Shown here piece after piece: positions 1-11,035 of a DNA stretch of 64,000 nt. The position numbers and the translations under genes were made by a program. This DNA comes from Physcomitrium patens (lineage: Eukaryota > Streptophyta > Bryopsida > Funariales > Funariaceae). Within the stretch, counting starts at the first letter, position 1, and each line of letters opens with the position of its first letter. The notes beneath the pieces were generated by a model. That model was not told the origin of the DNA. It saw only the letters and a program-made list of their open reading frames with translations, and ran no database searches. Location: contig NC_037255.1 of NCBI RefSeq assembly GCF_000002425.4, forward strand, positions 2,177,847 through 2,241,846, written 5' to 3'.

Positions 1-1112
1 AGCCTTAAAATCCAAAGAACACCAAAATACTTGATAAGGTGTTATAAAAAACTTATATATCCTTATGAGGAATTTTTCCCGAAGTTCAATAGCTCATAAC
101 TTACGATCTAACCGTTTTAACAACTCCAAATTTTACATGGAGTACTGATATATCTTTAGCAACTACCACACAAAAATTCAACTATAAATTCGTCTTGGAT
201 CTTGTGATATCTTGAAAGCCCTAACTGTAGCTTCAAACCCTAGCTTTTTTACACCCGTGTACAACTTCCTTCATATCTCACAAAGTAATTATTCAAATAC
301 TATGAAACTTTGATCTAAAGCTTTTTAACCCAATTACACACACTTGTGGAAAATTTGAGCCAAAAATTCGTCGAGAAACTCAAGATATGGCTTCACCCAT
401 AACTAGCAACAAAACGATATACTTACTGCCTTCAAATTACAAGTGATGTCTTCAACGCCTCATAACTCCTTCACCCAATCTTAGAATTCACTATACAGTA
501 AGTAGAATGTGTAGCCGAAAAAATGCTCCCTCCAAATCCAGTCGCCGATCTTCCGTTGCTCTCCGTATTCGTATGTAATGCCCAAAAGAAGTGACAATAG
601 GTACGAAATTGACACCTTATCTTTGAACATTCATATCTTTTCCATAAAAACTCGAAATCACACAAAATCTTCACCCAAATTATACCCAAAACTCTAAACC
701 TTCTGACCGAAGCCTCAAAAGCTCGAATGGCCTCGAAAGAAGAACCCTAATTCCTAATATGGCCTCGGATAGCCTCCTCAAAGCCCATTGGGCATGGTAT
801 TCGACCAATAGGGATGAAGTTCTTCATCCCTTGCCTTCATCCAACCATGCCTTACTTTCATCCTTCCCAATAAGCCTCCTTCTAGTTATATTTTCATCTT
901 TTAACTCCTCCCTTCCCTTAATCTTTATACTAACTATCTAAATCCTATATAATATAAACTCTATAATCAAACTAGATTAACTTCCAAATAATTTTTCTTA
1001 TTTCAATTCATTTTAAATTAACATACTAACTATTCTAACTCACATTAAGACTTATAAACATATTACATGTTTTCACTAATTTTTACATACTGTAAGTAAT
1101 TACAGTATGACA
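1..1112 (-). repeat. Family B LTR, truncated by the window edge
   Basis: This is part of a long LTR. Its plus-strand right end is TGACA at 1108-1112, preceded by the 8-bp inverted repeat TACTGTAA/TTACAGTA. The same sequence recurs at 11036-12301 and 25526-26801, and inverted at 19418-20396. The sense direction is minus, judged from the gag-bearing copy at 23.6-26.8 kb. Short open frames inside (for example 759-941) are not supported as genes. Immediately to the right, at 1113, begins the protease region of a family A element, so this LTR was inserted into it. Confidence 0.8.
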
Positions 1113-4070
1113 CCGTGCGGCTGGAACCTTGCACAACTTCTAGTAAAGGTCCTATTCTCTCCTCAGAGCCCTCTCCTTGTTTTACATTAAATTTTATTTT
1201 AGGACCTAAACATTACAAAGTCTCTTCCTTGTTAGATTCAAGAGCCTCAGCGTGTTTTTTAGATGAAGAATTTACTCAAAGACATAACATATCTTTAGTA
1301 AAGAAAACTAAACCTGTTCATGTAGAAGTCATAGATGGTCGTCCATTGTCTTTTGGAGATATTACTCACGAAACCCTTCCTATAGAAGTAATAATCAATG
1401 GTCATAATAGTTTTGTAGTATTTAATATCATTAGATCTCCCTCTAATCCAGTCATTTTAGGTTTATCGTGGTTAGAAAAATACAACCCTCAAATAGACTG
1501 GATTTTCCGAACTCTCACTTTCTCTGAAAGTATAACTAACAGTGTAGTTAAGCAAGTAGAGAGTCATAAGTCTAGTTCAATTAAACCCATATTTATAGGT
1601 GCAAAAGCTTTCTTGCATACAACTATGAAAGAATCACCATACATTATTTATGCTACACCCGTTTCTACTGGTGAAAAGACTTCAAGTGGCATTCCAAGCC
1701 AATATCAAGAATTTCAAGATGTATTCGAAAAAAAAAAGAATGCAGATACACTCCCGGAACATCGTCCCTATGATTGTTCAATTGACCTTCAAGAAGGAGC
1801 ACAACCGCCATTCGGACCAATCTATAGTTTATCACAAAATGAGTTGGCTGAACTCAAGGAGTATATTGAAGAAAATCTAGCCAAGAATTTCATACGCCAT
1901 TCTAAATCTCCGGCAGGAGCTCCAATTCTATTTGTGAAGAAAAAAGATGAATCATTGCGGATGTGTGTTGATTATCGAGGACTCAACAAGATTACCATCA
2001 AAAATAGGTATCCACTACCTTTAATATCTGAACTTCTTGATCAACTGAATCAAGTTAAGATCTATACAAAAATAGATCTTTGAGGAGCATACAATCTAGT
2101 ACGCATCAAAGAAAGAGATGAATGGAAGACTGCGTTTTGAACTAGGTATGGACATTTTGAATACAACGTCATGCCTTTTGGACTTAAAAATGCACCAGCA
2201 GCTTTTCAACATCTAATGAATGATGTTTTTGAGAGTTTTTGGACGATTTTGTGGTATGTTATCTAGACAACATCTTGATCTATTCTAAGAATCCAAAATA
2301 ACATGAACTTCATGTTCGTCGTGTGTTACAAAAATTAAGAGATGCAGGACTCTATGCCAAGATAAAAAAGTGTGTATTCCACACTACTCAAGTCGATTTC
2401 TTAGGTTACATCATTTCAAATGATGGACTTATGATGGATCCTAAGAAAGTTCAAACTATTATAGACTGGAAGATCCCAAAAATGGACATCTCATATTATC
2501 CCATGCCTTGTCTAAACGTTCTTATCTTGCACCAAAAGAAGGAGATGCAGCTTTTAAGCAACAAAGAACGGTTTTCTTGAAGCCGAAACAATTTCATCTT
2601 CGAGCAATAAAATCAACATTGACTGCTGATTTAACTTTCCTTAAGCAAGTCCAGTTAAGTATGTCTTCAGACTCTCTTGTTCATGATATCAAGAAATTTT
2701 TTTCTAAATCTCATGATCCATCTAAATTTGAATTCAAGAACAACCTACTCTATTTCGAAGGACGCCTATATGTTCGAGAAGGAGAAGCTCGTTTACGTGT
2801 TCTTCAAGCTCGTCACGACTTTCCAGCAGCAGGATATTTTGGATATAATAAGACTTTGGAGCTGATATCTAGGGATTTTTGGTGGCCTCAAATGTGGAAG
2901 GCACTTAAAGATTTTGTACAATCATGTGAAGTTTGCTCAAGATCGTAAACTCCTCGTCATCGACCTTTTGGACTTCTTTAGCCATTACCCATTTCAGAAC
3001 AACCATGGTCTTCTGTTTCTATGGACTTCATCACGGATCCTCCAATCTCAGGTTCTTATGACTCTATATTTGTGATATTAGATCATTTTACCAAAATGGC
3101 ACATTTTGTACCATGTACAAAATCTATCACAAGTGAAGAAATAGCTAAACTCTTTCTTGACAATATCTATCGCTATCATGAATTATCCAAGGATATTATA
3201 TTAGATAAGGGGACCTCAATTTGTATCAAGATTTTGGCGGACTCTTTTCAAGTTTCTTAAAGTGGATATAAAACTATCTTCGACATTCCATCCTCAAACT
3301 GATGGACAAACGGAGGATGTTAATCAAGTTTTGGAGCAATATTTAAGATGTACCATTAATTACCAACAAGATGATTGGACAACTCTTTTGCTATTGGCAG
3401 AGTTTGCTTACAATAACACGGTACACTCTTCTACAAAATAAACACCTTTCTTTGCTAATTATGGTTATCATCCACGACTTGATACTTTTGACTTTTCAAA
3501 AGTTGATAATCCTGCTACAAAAGATTTGGCAATTCATTTATCAGAGCTACATGCAATGATGAAGGCGCAGTTAAAAGAGGCTCAAGAACAACAAAAGGCG
3601 AATGCAGATGTCTATCGAAAGGAACAACCATCATTTGTCTTGGGTGATAAGGTATGGTTACTTTGTCGTAATATCAAGACCACTCGTCCTTGTGACAAGT
3701 TGGACTATAGAAGGCTGGGACCATTTTCTATTTCTGCATAAATCAATCCAGTTGCATATCGTTTACATCTACCGGAGTCAATGAAAATCCATCTAGTATT
3801 CCACGTGTCTCTTCTTGAACCATACAAGACAGTGGACATACCAAGAAGACGACAAGCTCTACCTCCTCCTATAGAAGTGAACAATAATGAAGAGTTTGAA
3901 GTAGAAGAAGTCTTAGATTCAAGGCGCCCTCGAAATAAATTAGAATATCTTATCCATTGGCGCGGATATGGTATTAGTGAACGCACATGGGAGCCAATAA
4001 AGAATCTTGTAAATGCAGCAAAGGCGGTGGAGCATTTTCATCAACGACATCCATCAAAATCAAGATGAAA
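1113..4070 (+). pseudogene. Family A1 chromovirus pol pseudogene (PR-RT-IN-chromodomain)
   Basis: This is the remnant of a Ty3/gypsy chromovirus polyprotein that starts inside the protease because a family B LTR interrupts it on the left. Protease homology runs from 1115, but the catalytic DSG reads DSR (GGA to AGA). RT runs to about 2480. The RNase H segment is deleted: RT sequence ending DWKIPK joins at about 2485-2505 to the tether upstream of integrase. The integrase zinc finger and core span about 2800-3700 and contain several stops. A chromodomain with the HW..Y and TWEP signature lies at about 3890-4065. Most stops are CGA-to-TGA or CAA-to-TAA changes, for example at 2083 and 3741. It cannot make a full product. 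Confidence 0.9.
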
Positions 4071-4162
4071 ACCTTCTTTATAAAAGAAACAACATCTAGG
4101 TAAGATAACATTCCACTTTCAATTCTTGTTCGTAGCTTCATTGTAGTAGTGGCGCTCAAGAC

Positions 4163-4585
4163 ATAGAGAACCAACAACTAGCGGATTCAACTCAAGAACC
4201 TTCATTTGCTGACCTGCCAGACAAGATATTACGATTGTCACAACCATCAAGACGATGCAATCGAGATGAAGATCTTCAAGAATGACATGTTCTTCCTCGA
4301 ATAGATGGTGAGATACAACGCGTTTGGTATCACGATTTGGGAAGGGACTCCCGATGTTTGGTGATTTTGCTAGAGGTAGGAACAACTCCTGATGGTATTC
4401 CAAATATTCTATTCGAAGAAAGTTATGAAGCCCTCAACAATGATCAAATAACTGGGTGATCTTCCCGCCTTGGTATAGGACACTACCGATGGTTGAGAGG
4501 CCCTATCAATCATCTTCGAAGAGAACAAAGATCAGAGAATGTGGCGAATATAATTCGTCTCATCATAGATTTCTTCAACATATGA
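4163..4585 (+). pseudogene. Family A1 ORF3 (downstream accessory frame)
   Basis: This is a 423-nt frame between the chromodomain stop and the PPT. It is homologous without net length change to frames at 9993-10415, 31288-31710 (minus), 39607-40029 and 44059-44481. It opens with ATA where the copy at 44059 has ATG, and ends in TGA. The product is basic and Arg-rich in its first half (PSRRCNRDEDLQE), followed by a conserved hydrophobic block (CLVILLEVGTTPDG) and a C-terminal RRE-type charged segment. I recognise no domain. This copy has stops, including one after a Gly in the second half (TGG to TGA). The function is unknown. Confidence 0.7.
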
Positions 4586-4612
4586 TGACCGCTCCTCGTG
4601 GAACTCGTCTCT

Positions 4613-4623
4613 AGAAGGGGGGG
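4613..4623 (+). other. Polypurine tract of family A
   Basis: AGAAGGGGGGG followed by TAA lies directly before the LTR start at 4627. The same arrangement is seen at 10443-10453 and, inverted, at 31250-31260. This is the expected position of the plus-strand primer for reverse transcription. Confidence 0.9.
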
Positions 4624-4626
4624 TAA

Positions 4627-5188
4627 TGTCACGGCCATAATCATGTAAGCTAATAATTACATATAGAAATAGATAGAAGTAAGTAAAAGTAGATAAAAAT
4701 AAGTTAATTCTATAATATTTAATATAGAAGCTTCCTAGAAACTTCCTAGATGCTGCTTTGACTTCATAGGTGTCTTTAATTGACTTTTTGGATTAGAAAC
4801 GTGGTCAACAAGTTGGCCATGTGCCACACATCTTGTTAGCTTGAAGATCAAGCTAACTATCTTGGTCCACACGTAGAAAAACTTGCCTTGTAAGTCAAGG
4901 CATGTGTCCTACAAAGTCAACATATATTGGAGGTCCTATAGAACGTCGCCACGTAGCCCCTAATTAGATAGTATATATAGAGACAAGAGTGAAGGCTTCT
5001 TCACTCTTGTCAACTCCTTTCTTGCTTCTAGTCTAGTTTCAAGGGTCTCTAGTTTTCTTGTCTTTTGGCAATAGCCATTCCAGTTCCTCTTTCAATATAT
5101 ATACTTGTTTATATATATTTTGTTACCTCTCTTTGAGTGAAGGCTCACTTGTCTGAATTATTTTTTCATCGAGTTCTTGTCCTTGACA
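4627..5188 (+). repeat. Family A LTR, shared by A1 (left) and A2 (right)
   Basis: A 562-bp LTR with ends TGTCA...TGACA. It is preceded by the PPT of A1 and followed by the leader and gag of A2, so one LTR serves two tandem internal regions. A TATA box lies at 4972-4980. A perfect 10-bp stem (CAAGAGTGAA/TTCACTCTTG) lies at 4984-5009, around the expected transcription start. Confidence 0.92.
4972..5009 (+). promoter_or_regulatory. LTR core promoter: TATA box plus start-site hairpin
   Basis: TATATATAG at 4972-4980 is followed by an inverted repeat, CAAGAGTGAA (4984-4993), loop GGCTTC, TTCACTCTTG (5000-5009). A plant transcript would be expected to start about 25-30 nt after the TATA box, inside or next to this stem. 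The stem is present in almost all A LTRs of the window, and sequence changes in it are largely compensated. Confidence 0.7.
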
Positions 5189-5220
5189 GATTGATAAGAG
5201 TACACTTACAATATCAGAGC
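5189..5220 (+). other. Primer-binding region of A2 (displaced iMet-like match)
   Basis: The LTR ends at 5188. No TGG-starting primer site follows directly. TATCAGAGC at 5212-5220 is a 9-nt match to the inner part of the common plant iMet site TGGTATCAGAGC, 23 nt downstream of the LTR. The same layout appears at 36485-36493 (inverted), with variants near 16002 and 27885. Confidence 0.45.
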
Positions 5221-5399
5221 TTTGTTTTTCTTGAGTAAGAGTGGATTACCCCTTTCTCTTGACAACGCATAAGCGTATTAGAAGTTTGCGGATTACCCAC
5301 TTCTAAACTGATATTGTTCTTAGTATCTTCTTTGTTATCAAGTCTTTCTTTTCTTTTGTCTTGAGTAGTATCAAACAAATTTTTCTTCTTAGTGTCATT

Positions 5400-8300
5400 A
5401 TGGCAGAGCTTGTTGAAATGAAGAGTGCAATGGCACAAATGCAAGAGCAAATGAGGGAGTTAATGCTTGCGATGCATCAACTCAATTCACCAACACATGA
5501 AAGAACAAGAATAGCAGAAAGTGGAGATATTGAGATGATCGGAGCTGCTTCAACATCTACAACAAATCACGTTCCTTCTCCAATTGTACAACATCCTATA
5601 AGCACTAGAGAACCAAGAATTGCCTTACCTGAGAAATTTGATGGTACGAGATCAAAGTTTCGAGGGTTCATCAATCAAGTACAATTGGCAATTGAACTTC
5701 AACCGCAAAGCTATCCAACTCCAGGATCACAAGTCAGGTTTATTGGCACTCTACTTTCTAGTTCTGCATTATCGTGGTTTTCATCTTTTCTTGAACAACG
5801 AGATCCAATATTAGACAATTTAGAAGCTTTTTTGGCGGAGTTTTGATCTATGTATGGTGAACACGATGCAACTCGTGTTGAAACAAATAAGATCCAAATT
5901 CTGCGACAAGAAAATCGCTCAGTAACAGTATATGCTTCACAATTTTGACAACTTGCAATTGACATCAAGTGGAATGATGCTGCACTCATCAGTCAATTTC
6001 TTTATGGATTGCAATACGAAGTAAAGAAATTGATGCTCAACTTACCTGATCCTCAAACTTTGAGTCAAGCAATCGATTTTGCGGTAAAATGTGATAATCG
6101 ACTTTTCAAATTTCGATCCGAGAATCATTCACGGAAACCTCAACGTTATTACTCAATGGCAACATCAACATCTTTGCCAAACGTACATTCGAAAGTAGAA
6201 GACATGTAAATTGACGCAGTACGTTTTAAACCCCTAACTGAGCAAGAAAAGATTCGTCGTCGTCAAGAAGGATTATGTTTATATTGCGGAGAACCTAAGC
6301 ACACTGCTCAACATTGTCCAAAGAAACGATGCAACTATAAAATGAGGGGTACGACGGTCAAAGAAGACAACATGTCAGAAAACGGATTCGTCCAGCTACA
6401 ATAGGGACCGTGCAGCTGGAACCTTGTACAATTCCTAATGAAGGTCCTATCCTCTCCTGAGAACCCTCTCCTTGTTTTATAATAGACTTATATTTAGGAC
6501 CTAAGAATTACAAAGCCTTTGCTTTATTAGATTCGGGAGCCTCAGCATGTTTTTTAGATGAACAATTTGTTAAAAGTCGTAAAATACCCTTTTTACAGAA
6601 ACCTAAACCAGTACATGTAGAAGTCATAGATGGTCGTCCCTTGTCTTCTGGAGATGTCACTCATGAAACTCATCCTATAAAAGTAACAATAGACGGTCAT
6701 GATAGCTACATAGCTTTTAACATAATTAAATCCCCGTCCAATCCAATTATTTTAGGTTTATCCTGGCTAGAAAAATATAATCCTCGAATAGATTGGAATT
6801 CGCATAAACTTGACTTTTTCCAAAGCGTTATTAATAGTTCTACCAACCAAGTAAAAAATTATAAGTCTAGTATAGTAAAACCCGTACTGATAGGTGCAAA
6901 AGCATTTATACACGCAGCAAAAGAAGGATCAACTTTTGCTATTTATGCTGCACCTATTTCTGAAAACGTAAAGACTTCAATTGGCATTCCAAGTCAATAT
7001 CAGGAGTATCAAGACGTTTTTGAGAAAAAGAATGCAGATATTCTTCTTGAGCATCGCCCATATGATTGTTCAATCGACCTCAAGGAAGGAACTCAGCCAC
7101 CATTTGGACCAATTTACAGTTTATCGCAAGATGAGATGGCTGAACTCAAGACATATATTGACGAGAATTTAGCGAAGAATTTCATACACCATTCAAAATC
7201 TCGAGCAGGAGCTCTAATTCTATTCGTAAAGAAAAAAGATGGATCTTTACGAATGTGTGTTGATTATCGAGGACTCGACAAGATCACAATCAAGAACAGG
7301 TATCCATTACCTTTGATATCAGGACTCCTTGACCAGTTGAATCAAGCTAAGATCTATACAAAAATAGATCTAAGAGGAGCATATAATCTAGTACGGATCA
7401 AAGAAGGAGATGAATGGAAGGCTGCGTTTCGAACCAGGTATGGACATTTCGAATATAATGTCATGCCCTTTGGACTCACGAATGCACCAGCTGCTTTTCA
7501 ACATCTCATGAATGATGTATTTCGTGAATTCTTAGACAATTTTGTCGTTTGTTATCTAGACGATATCTTGATCTATTCTAAGAATGTCGAAGAACATGAA
7601 ATACATGTTCGTCAAGTATTACAAAAACTTAGAGATGCAGGATTGTACGCCAAGATGGAAAAGTATGTATTTCACACTACTCAAGTTGACTTTTTAGGAT
7701 ACATCATTTCAAATGATGGTTTCATGATGGATTCTAAGAAAGTCCAAACAATCATGGATTGGAAGATTCCAAGGACATTAAGAGATGTCCAATGTTTCTT
7801 GGGATTTGCCAATTACTATCGGATCTTCATCAAAGATTTCTCACGAGTTGCAGCTCCACTTACACGCTTGACTAGTAAAGATAAATTCCAATGGAATCAA
7901 GAAGCGGAAGCAGCATTTGAAGCCTTGAAGACATCGTTTGTCTCTGCATCAGTCTTATATCGTGTTGATTTTTCCAAGGCATTTTATCTGGAAACAGATG
8001 CATCAGATTTTGCCTAAGGGGCAGTTTTATCACGAATGGGAACAGATGACAAACTTCATCCGATAGCTTTTCATTCAAGAAAATTCTCAGCAACCGAGAT
8101 CAATTATGAGATCCACGATAAAGAACTTCTTGCGATCGTGGATTCCTTTCAAGAATGGCATCATTATCTAGAAGGCGCTTCTAGTCCAGTCACTGTGTAT
8201 ACAGATCACAAGAACCTCGAGTATTTCATGTCAACATGCGTATTGAATCGTCGTCAAGCTCGTTGGAGTATGTCTTTGTCAAGATTCGAGTTCATTATCA

Positions 8301-9898
8301 CTTATCGGCCAGGAAAACAACAAGGTTTGTCTGATGCCCTATTTAGACGTTCTTATTTTGCACCAAAAGAAGGAGATGCAGCTTTTGAGCAACAAAGAAC
8401 GGTCCTCTTGAAACCGGAGCAATTTCATCTCCGAGCAATGAAATCAACATTGACTGTTGATTCAACTTTTCTCAAGCAAATCCAGTCCAGTATGTCCTCA
8501 GACCTTCTTGTTTATGATATCGAGAATAATTCTTCTAAGTCTCATGATCCTTCTAAGTTCGAGTTCAAGAATAATCTATTATATTTTGAAGGACGCCTAT
8601 ATGTTCCAAAAGGAGAAGCACGTTTACGTGTTCTTCAAGCACGTCATGACTTTCCAGCAGCAGGGCACTTTGGATATAATAAGACTTTGGAACTCATATC
8701 AAGAGATTTTTGGTGGCCACAAATGTGGAAGTCAGTCAAAGACTTTGTACAATCATGTGATATTTGTTCAAGATCAAAAATTCCTCATCATTGACCTTAC
8801 GGACTTCTTCAGCCATTACCTATACCAGAACAACCATGGTCTTCTGTTTCTATGGATTTCATCACAGATCTTCCAAGCTCAAGATCTTATGATTCTATAT
8901 TTGTGATAGTAGATCGTTTCACCAAGATGGCACATTTTGTGCCATGTACAAAATCTATCACAGGTGAAGAAACAGCTAAGCTTTTCATTGATAATATCTA
9001 TCGCTATCATGGATTACCTAAAGATATCATATCGGATAGGGGAACTCAATTTGTGTCAAGATTTTGGAGGACCCTTTTCAAGATTTTAAAAGTGGACATA
9101 AAGCTATCTTCGGCTTTCCATCCTCAAATTGATGGACAAACAGAGCGTGTAAACCAAGTCTTGGAGCAATATTTAAGGTGTACTATCAACTACCAACAAG
9201 ATGATTGGACAACCCTTCTGCCATTGGCAGAGTTTGCTTATAATAATACGGTACATTCTTCCACGCAACAAACACCTTTTTTTGCCAATTATGGCTATCA
9301 TCCACGACTTGATACTTTTGATTTTTCAAAAGTTGATAATCCTGCAGCAGAAGATATGGCAAATCGGTTGTCAGAGTTACATGCAATAATGAAGACGCAA
9401 TTGAAGGAAGCTCAAGAACGACAAAAGATAAACGCAGATCTATATCGTAAGGAGCAACCACAAATCAACGTGGGTGATAAGATATGGCTACTTCGTCGCA
9501 ATATCAAGACTACTCGACCTTGTGACAAGTTGGACTATCGTAGGCTTAGCCCCTTTTCTGTTTTTGAACAGATCAACCCAGTTGCATATCGATTACATCT
9601 ACCGGAGTCAATGAAGATCCATCCTGTATTCCACATGTCTCTTCTTGAACCATATAAGACAGTGGATATACAAGGAAGAAGACAAATGCCACCGCCTCCT
9701 ATAGAAGTAGATAATAATGAAGAATTTGAGGTGGAAGAGATATTAGACTCAAGGCAGCGCCGAAATAAGCTGGAATATCTTGTTCATTGGCACGGATATG
9801 ATATTAGTGAACGCACATGGGAGCCATCCAGGAATCTAGCAAATGCATCAACTAAAGTCAAAGTTTTTCATCAACAACATCCATCAAAACCAAGATGA
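5400..9898 (+). pseudogene. Family A2 chromovirus gag-pol, nearly intact
   Basis: This is a Ty3/gypsy chromovirus polyprotein, about 1499 residues if unbroken. The start is ATG 5400 (MAELVEMKSAM), after the leader. Gag has a CCHC knuckle at 6276-6317. A one-base loss in an A-run near 6378 shifts the frame; the sibling at 31805-36304 keeps that base. Protease has LLDSGA at about 6525-6540. RT has YLDD at 7553-7564. RNase H spans about 7950-8330. The integrase HHCC finger is at 8640-8780 and the DDE core at 8850-9180. The chromodomain (9721-9890) has HWHGY and RTWEP. Stops: TGA 5844-5846, TGA near 5947, TAA 6207-6209, TGA 6458-6460, TAA 8015-8017 and TGA 8792-8794. It would normally copy the element through RNA and direct integration to heterochromatin; this copy cannot do so alone. 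Confidence 0.95.
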
Positions 9899-9992
9899 AA
9901 ATCTCTCTTATAAAAGAGACAAGATTGAGGCAAGATAACATTCAATTTCCTATCCTTGTTTGTAACTTCTTTGCATTTGTGACGCAAATTAG

Positions 9993-10415
9993 ATAGAGAG
10001 CCAACAACCAGCAGATTCAACTCAAGAACCTTCGTTTGCTGACCTGTCGGACGAGACATTACGATTGTCACAACCTTCGAGACGACGCAATCGAGATGAA
10101 GATCTTCAAGAACGACATGTTCTTCCTCGAATAGATGGTGAGATACAACGCGTTTGGTATCACGATTTGGGAAGGGACTCTTGATGTTTGGTGATTTTGC
10201 TAGAGGTAGGAACAACTCCTGATGGTGTTTCGAATATTCTATTCGAAGAAAGTTACAAAGGCCTCAACAATGATCAAATAACTAGGTGGTCTTCCCGCCT
10301 TGGTATGGGACTCTATCGATGGTTGAGAGGCCCTATCAATCATCTTCGAAGAGAACAGAGATCAGAGTATGTGACGAATACAATTCGTCGCATCATAGAT
10401 TTTCTCAACATATGA
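9993..10415 (+). pseudogene. Family A2 ORF3 (140-codon accessory frame)
   Basis: This frame lies 94 nt after the gag-pol stop, in a different phase. It starts at ATA (9993) and ends at TGA (10413-10415). It has a single internal stop at about 10179-10181 (CGA to TGA). The N-terminal half is polar with an Arg/Asp/Glu cluster (PSRRRNRDEDLQERHV). The middle holds WYHDLGRDS and the block LVILLEVGTTPDG. The C-terminal part has RWLRGPINHLRREQRSE and ends IIDFLNI. There is no signal peptide, membrane span, zinc motif or nuclease motif that I can see. Most chromoviruses end after integrase or chromodomain, so this is an extra gene of unknown role. The antisense frame over 9871-10215 is a shadow. Confidence 0.75.
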
Positions 10416-10442
10416 TGACCGCCCCTCGTGGAACTCGTCTCT

Positions 10443-10453
10443 AGAAGGGGGGG
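10443..10453 (+). other. Polypurine tract of A2
   Basis: AGAAGGGGGGG, then TAA, then the LTR at 10457. Identical to the tract at 4613-4623. Confidence 0.9.
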
Positions 10454-10456
10454 TAA

Positions 10457-11017
10457 TGTCACGGCCATAATCATGTAAACTAATAATTACATATAGAAAT
10501 AGATAGAAGTAAGTAAAAGTAGATAAAAGTAAGTTAATTCTATAATATTTAATATGGAAGCTTCCTAGAAACTTCATAGACACTGCTTTGACTTCATAGG
10601 TATCTTTAATTGACTTTTTGGATTAGAAACGTGGTCAACAAGTTGGCCACGTGCCACACATGTTGTTAGCTTGATGATGACGCTAATTATGTGGCCCACA
10701 CGTAGAAAAACTTGCCTTGTAAGTCAAGGCATGTGTCCTACAAAGTCAACACATATTGGAGGTCCTATAGAACGTCGCCACGTAGCCCCTAGTTAGATAG
10801 TATATATAGAGGCAAGAGTGAAGCTCTCTTCACTCTTGTCAACTCCTTTCTTGCTTCTAGTCTAGTTTCAAGGGTCTCTAGTTTTCTTGTCTTTTGGCAA
10901 TAGCCATTCCAGTTCCTCTTTCAATATATATACTTGTTTATATATATTTTGTTACCTCTCTTTGAGTGAAGGCTCACTTGTCTGAATTATTTTTTCATCG
11001 AGTTCTTGTCTTTGATA
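10457..11017 (+). repeat. Family A LTR, right end of A2
   Basis: A 561-bp LTR that starts TGTCACGG and ends TTGATA (C-to-T in the last CA). It has a TATA box at about 10801-10808 and the start-site stem CAAGAGTGAA/TTCACTCTTG at 10813-10838, with a different loop (GCTCTC) from the 4984 copy. The right flank, 11018-11035, is copia sequence, so the A tandem was inserted into a copia element. Confidence 0.92.
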
Positions 11018-11035
11018 ATCAGATTTATATCCCGC

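Noticed and set aside
1080..1115. Helitron 3' end, because of a hairpin just before the boundary
   Set aside because: The ends are TGTCG...CGACA with 4-bp duplications, and there is no CTRR terminus; an LTR explains it.
9186..9461. Antisense open frame of 91 codons inside integrase
   Set aside because: Shadow of the conserved integrase frame on plus; no independent signal.
9871..10215. Antisense open frame of 114 codons opposite ORF3, repeated in A2'
   Set aside because: It is the reverse shadow of ORF3. In older copies it is shifted or broken, while the sense frame keeps its exact length.
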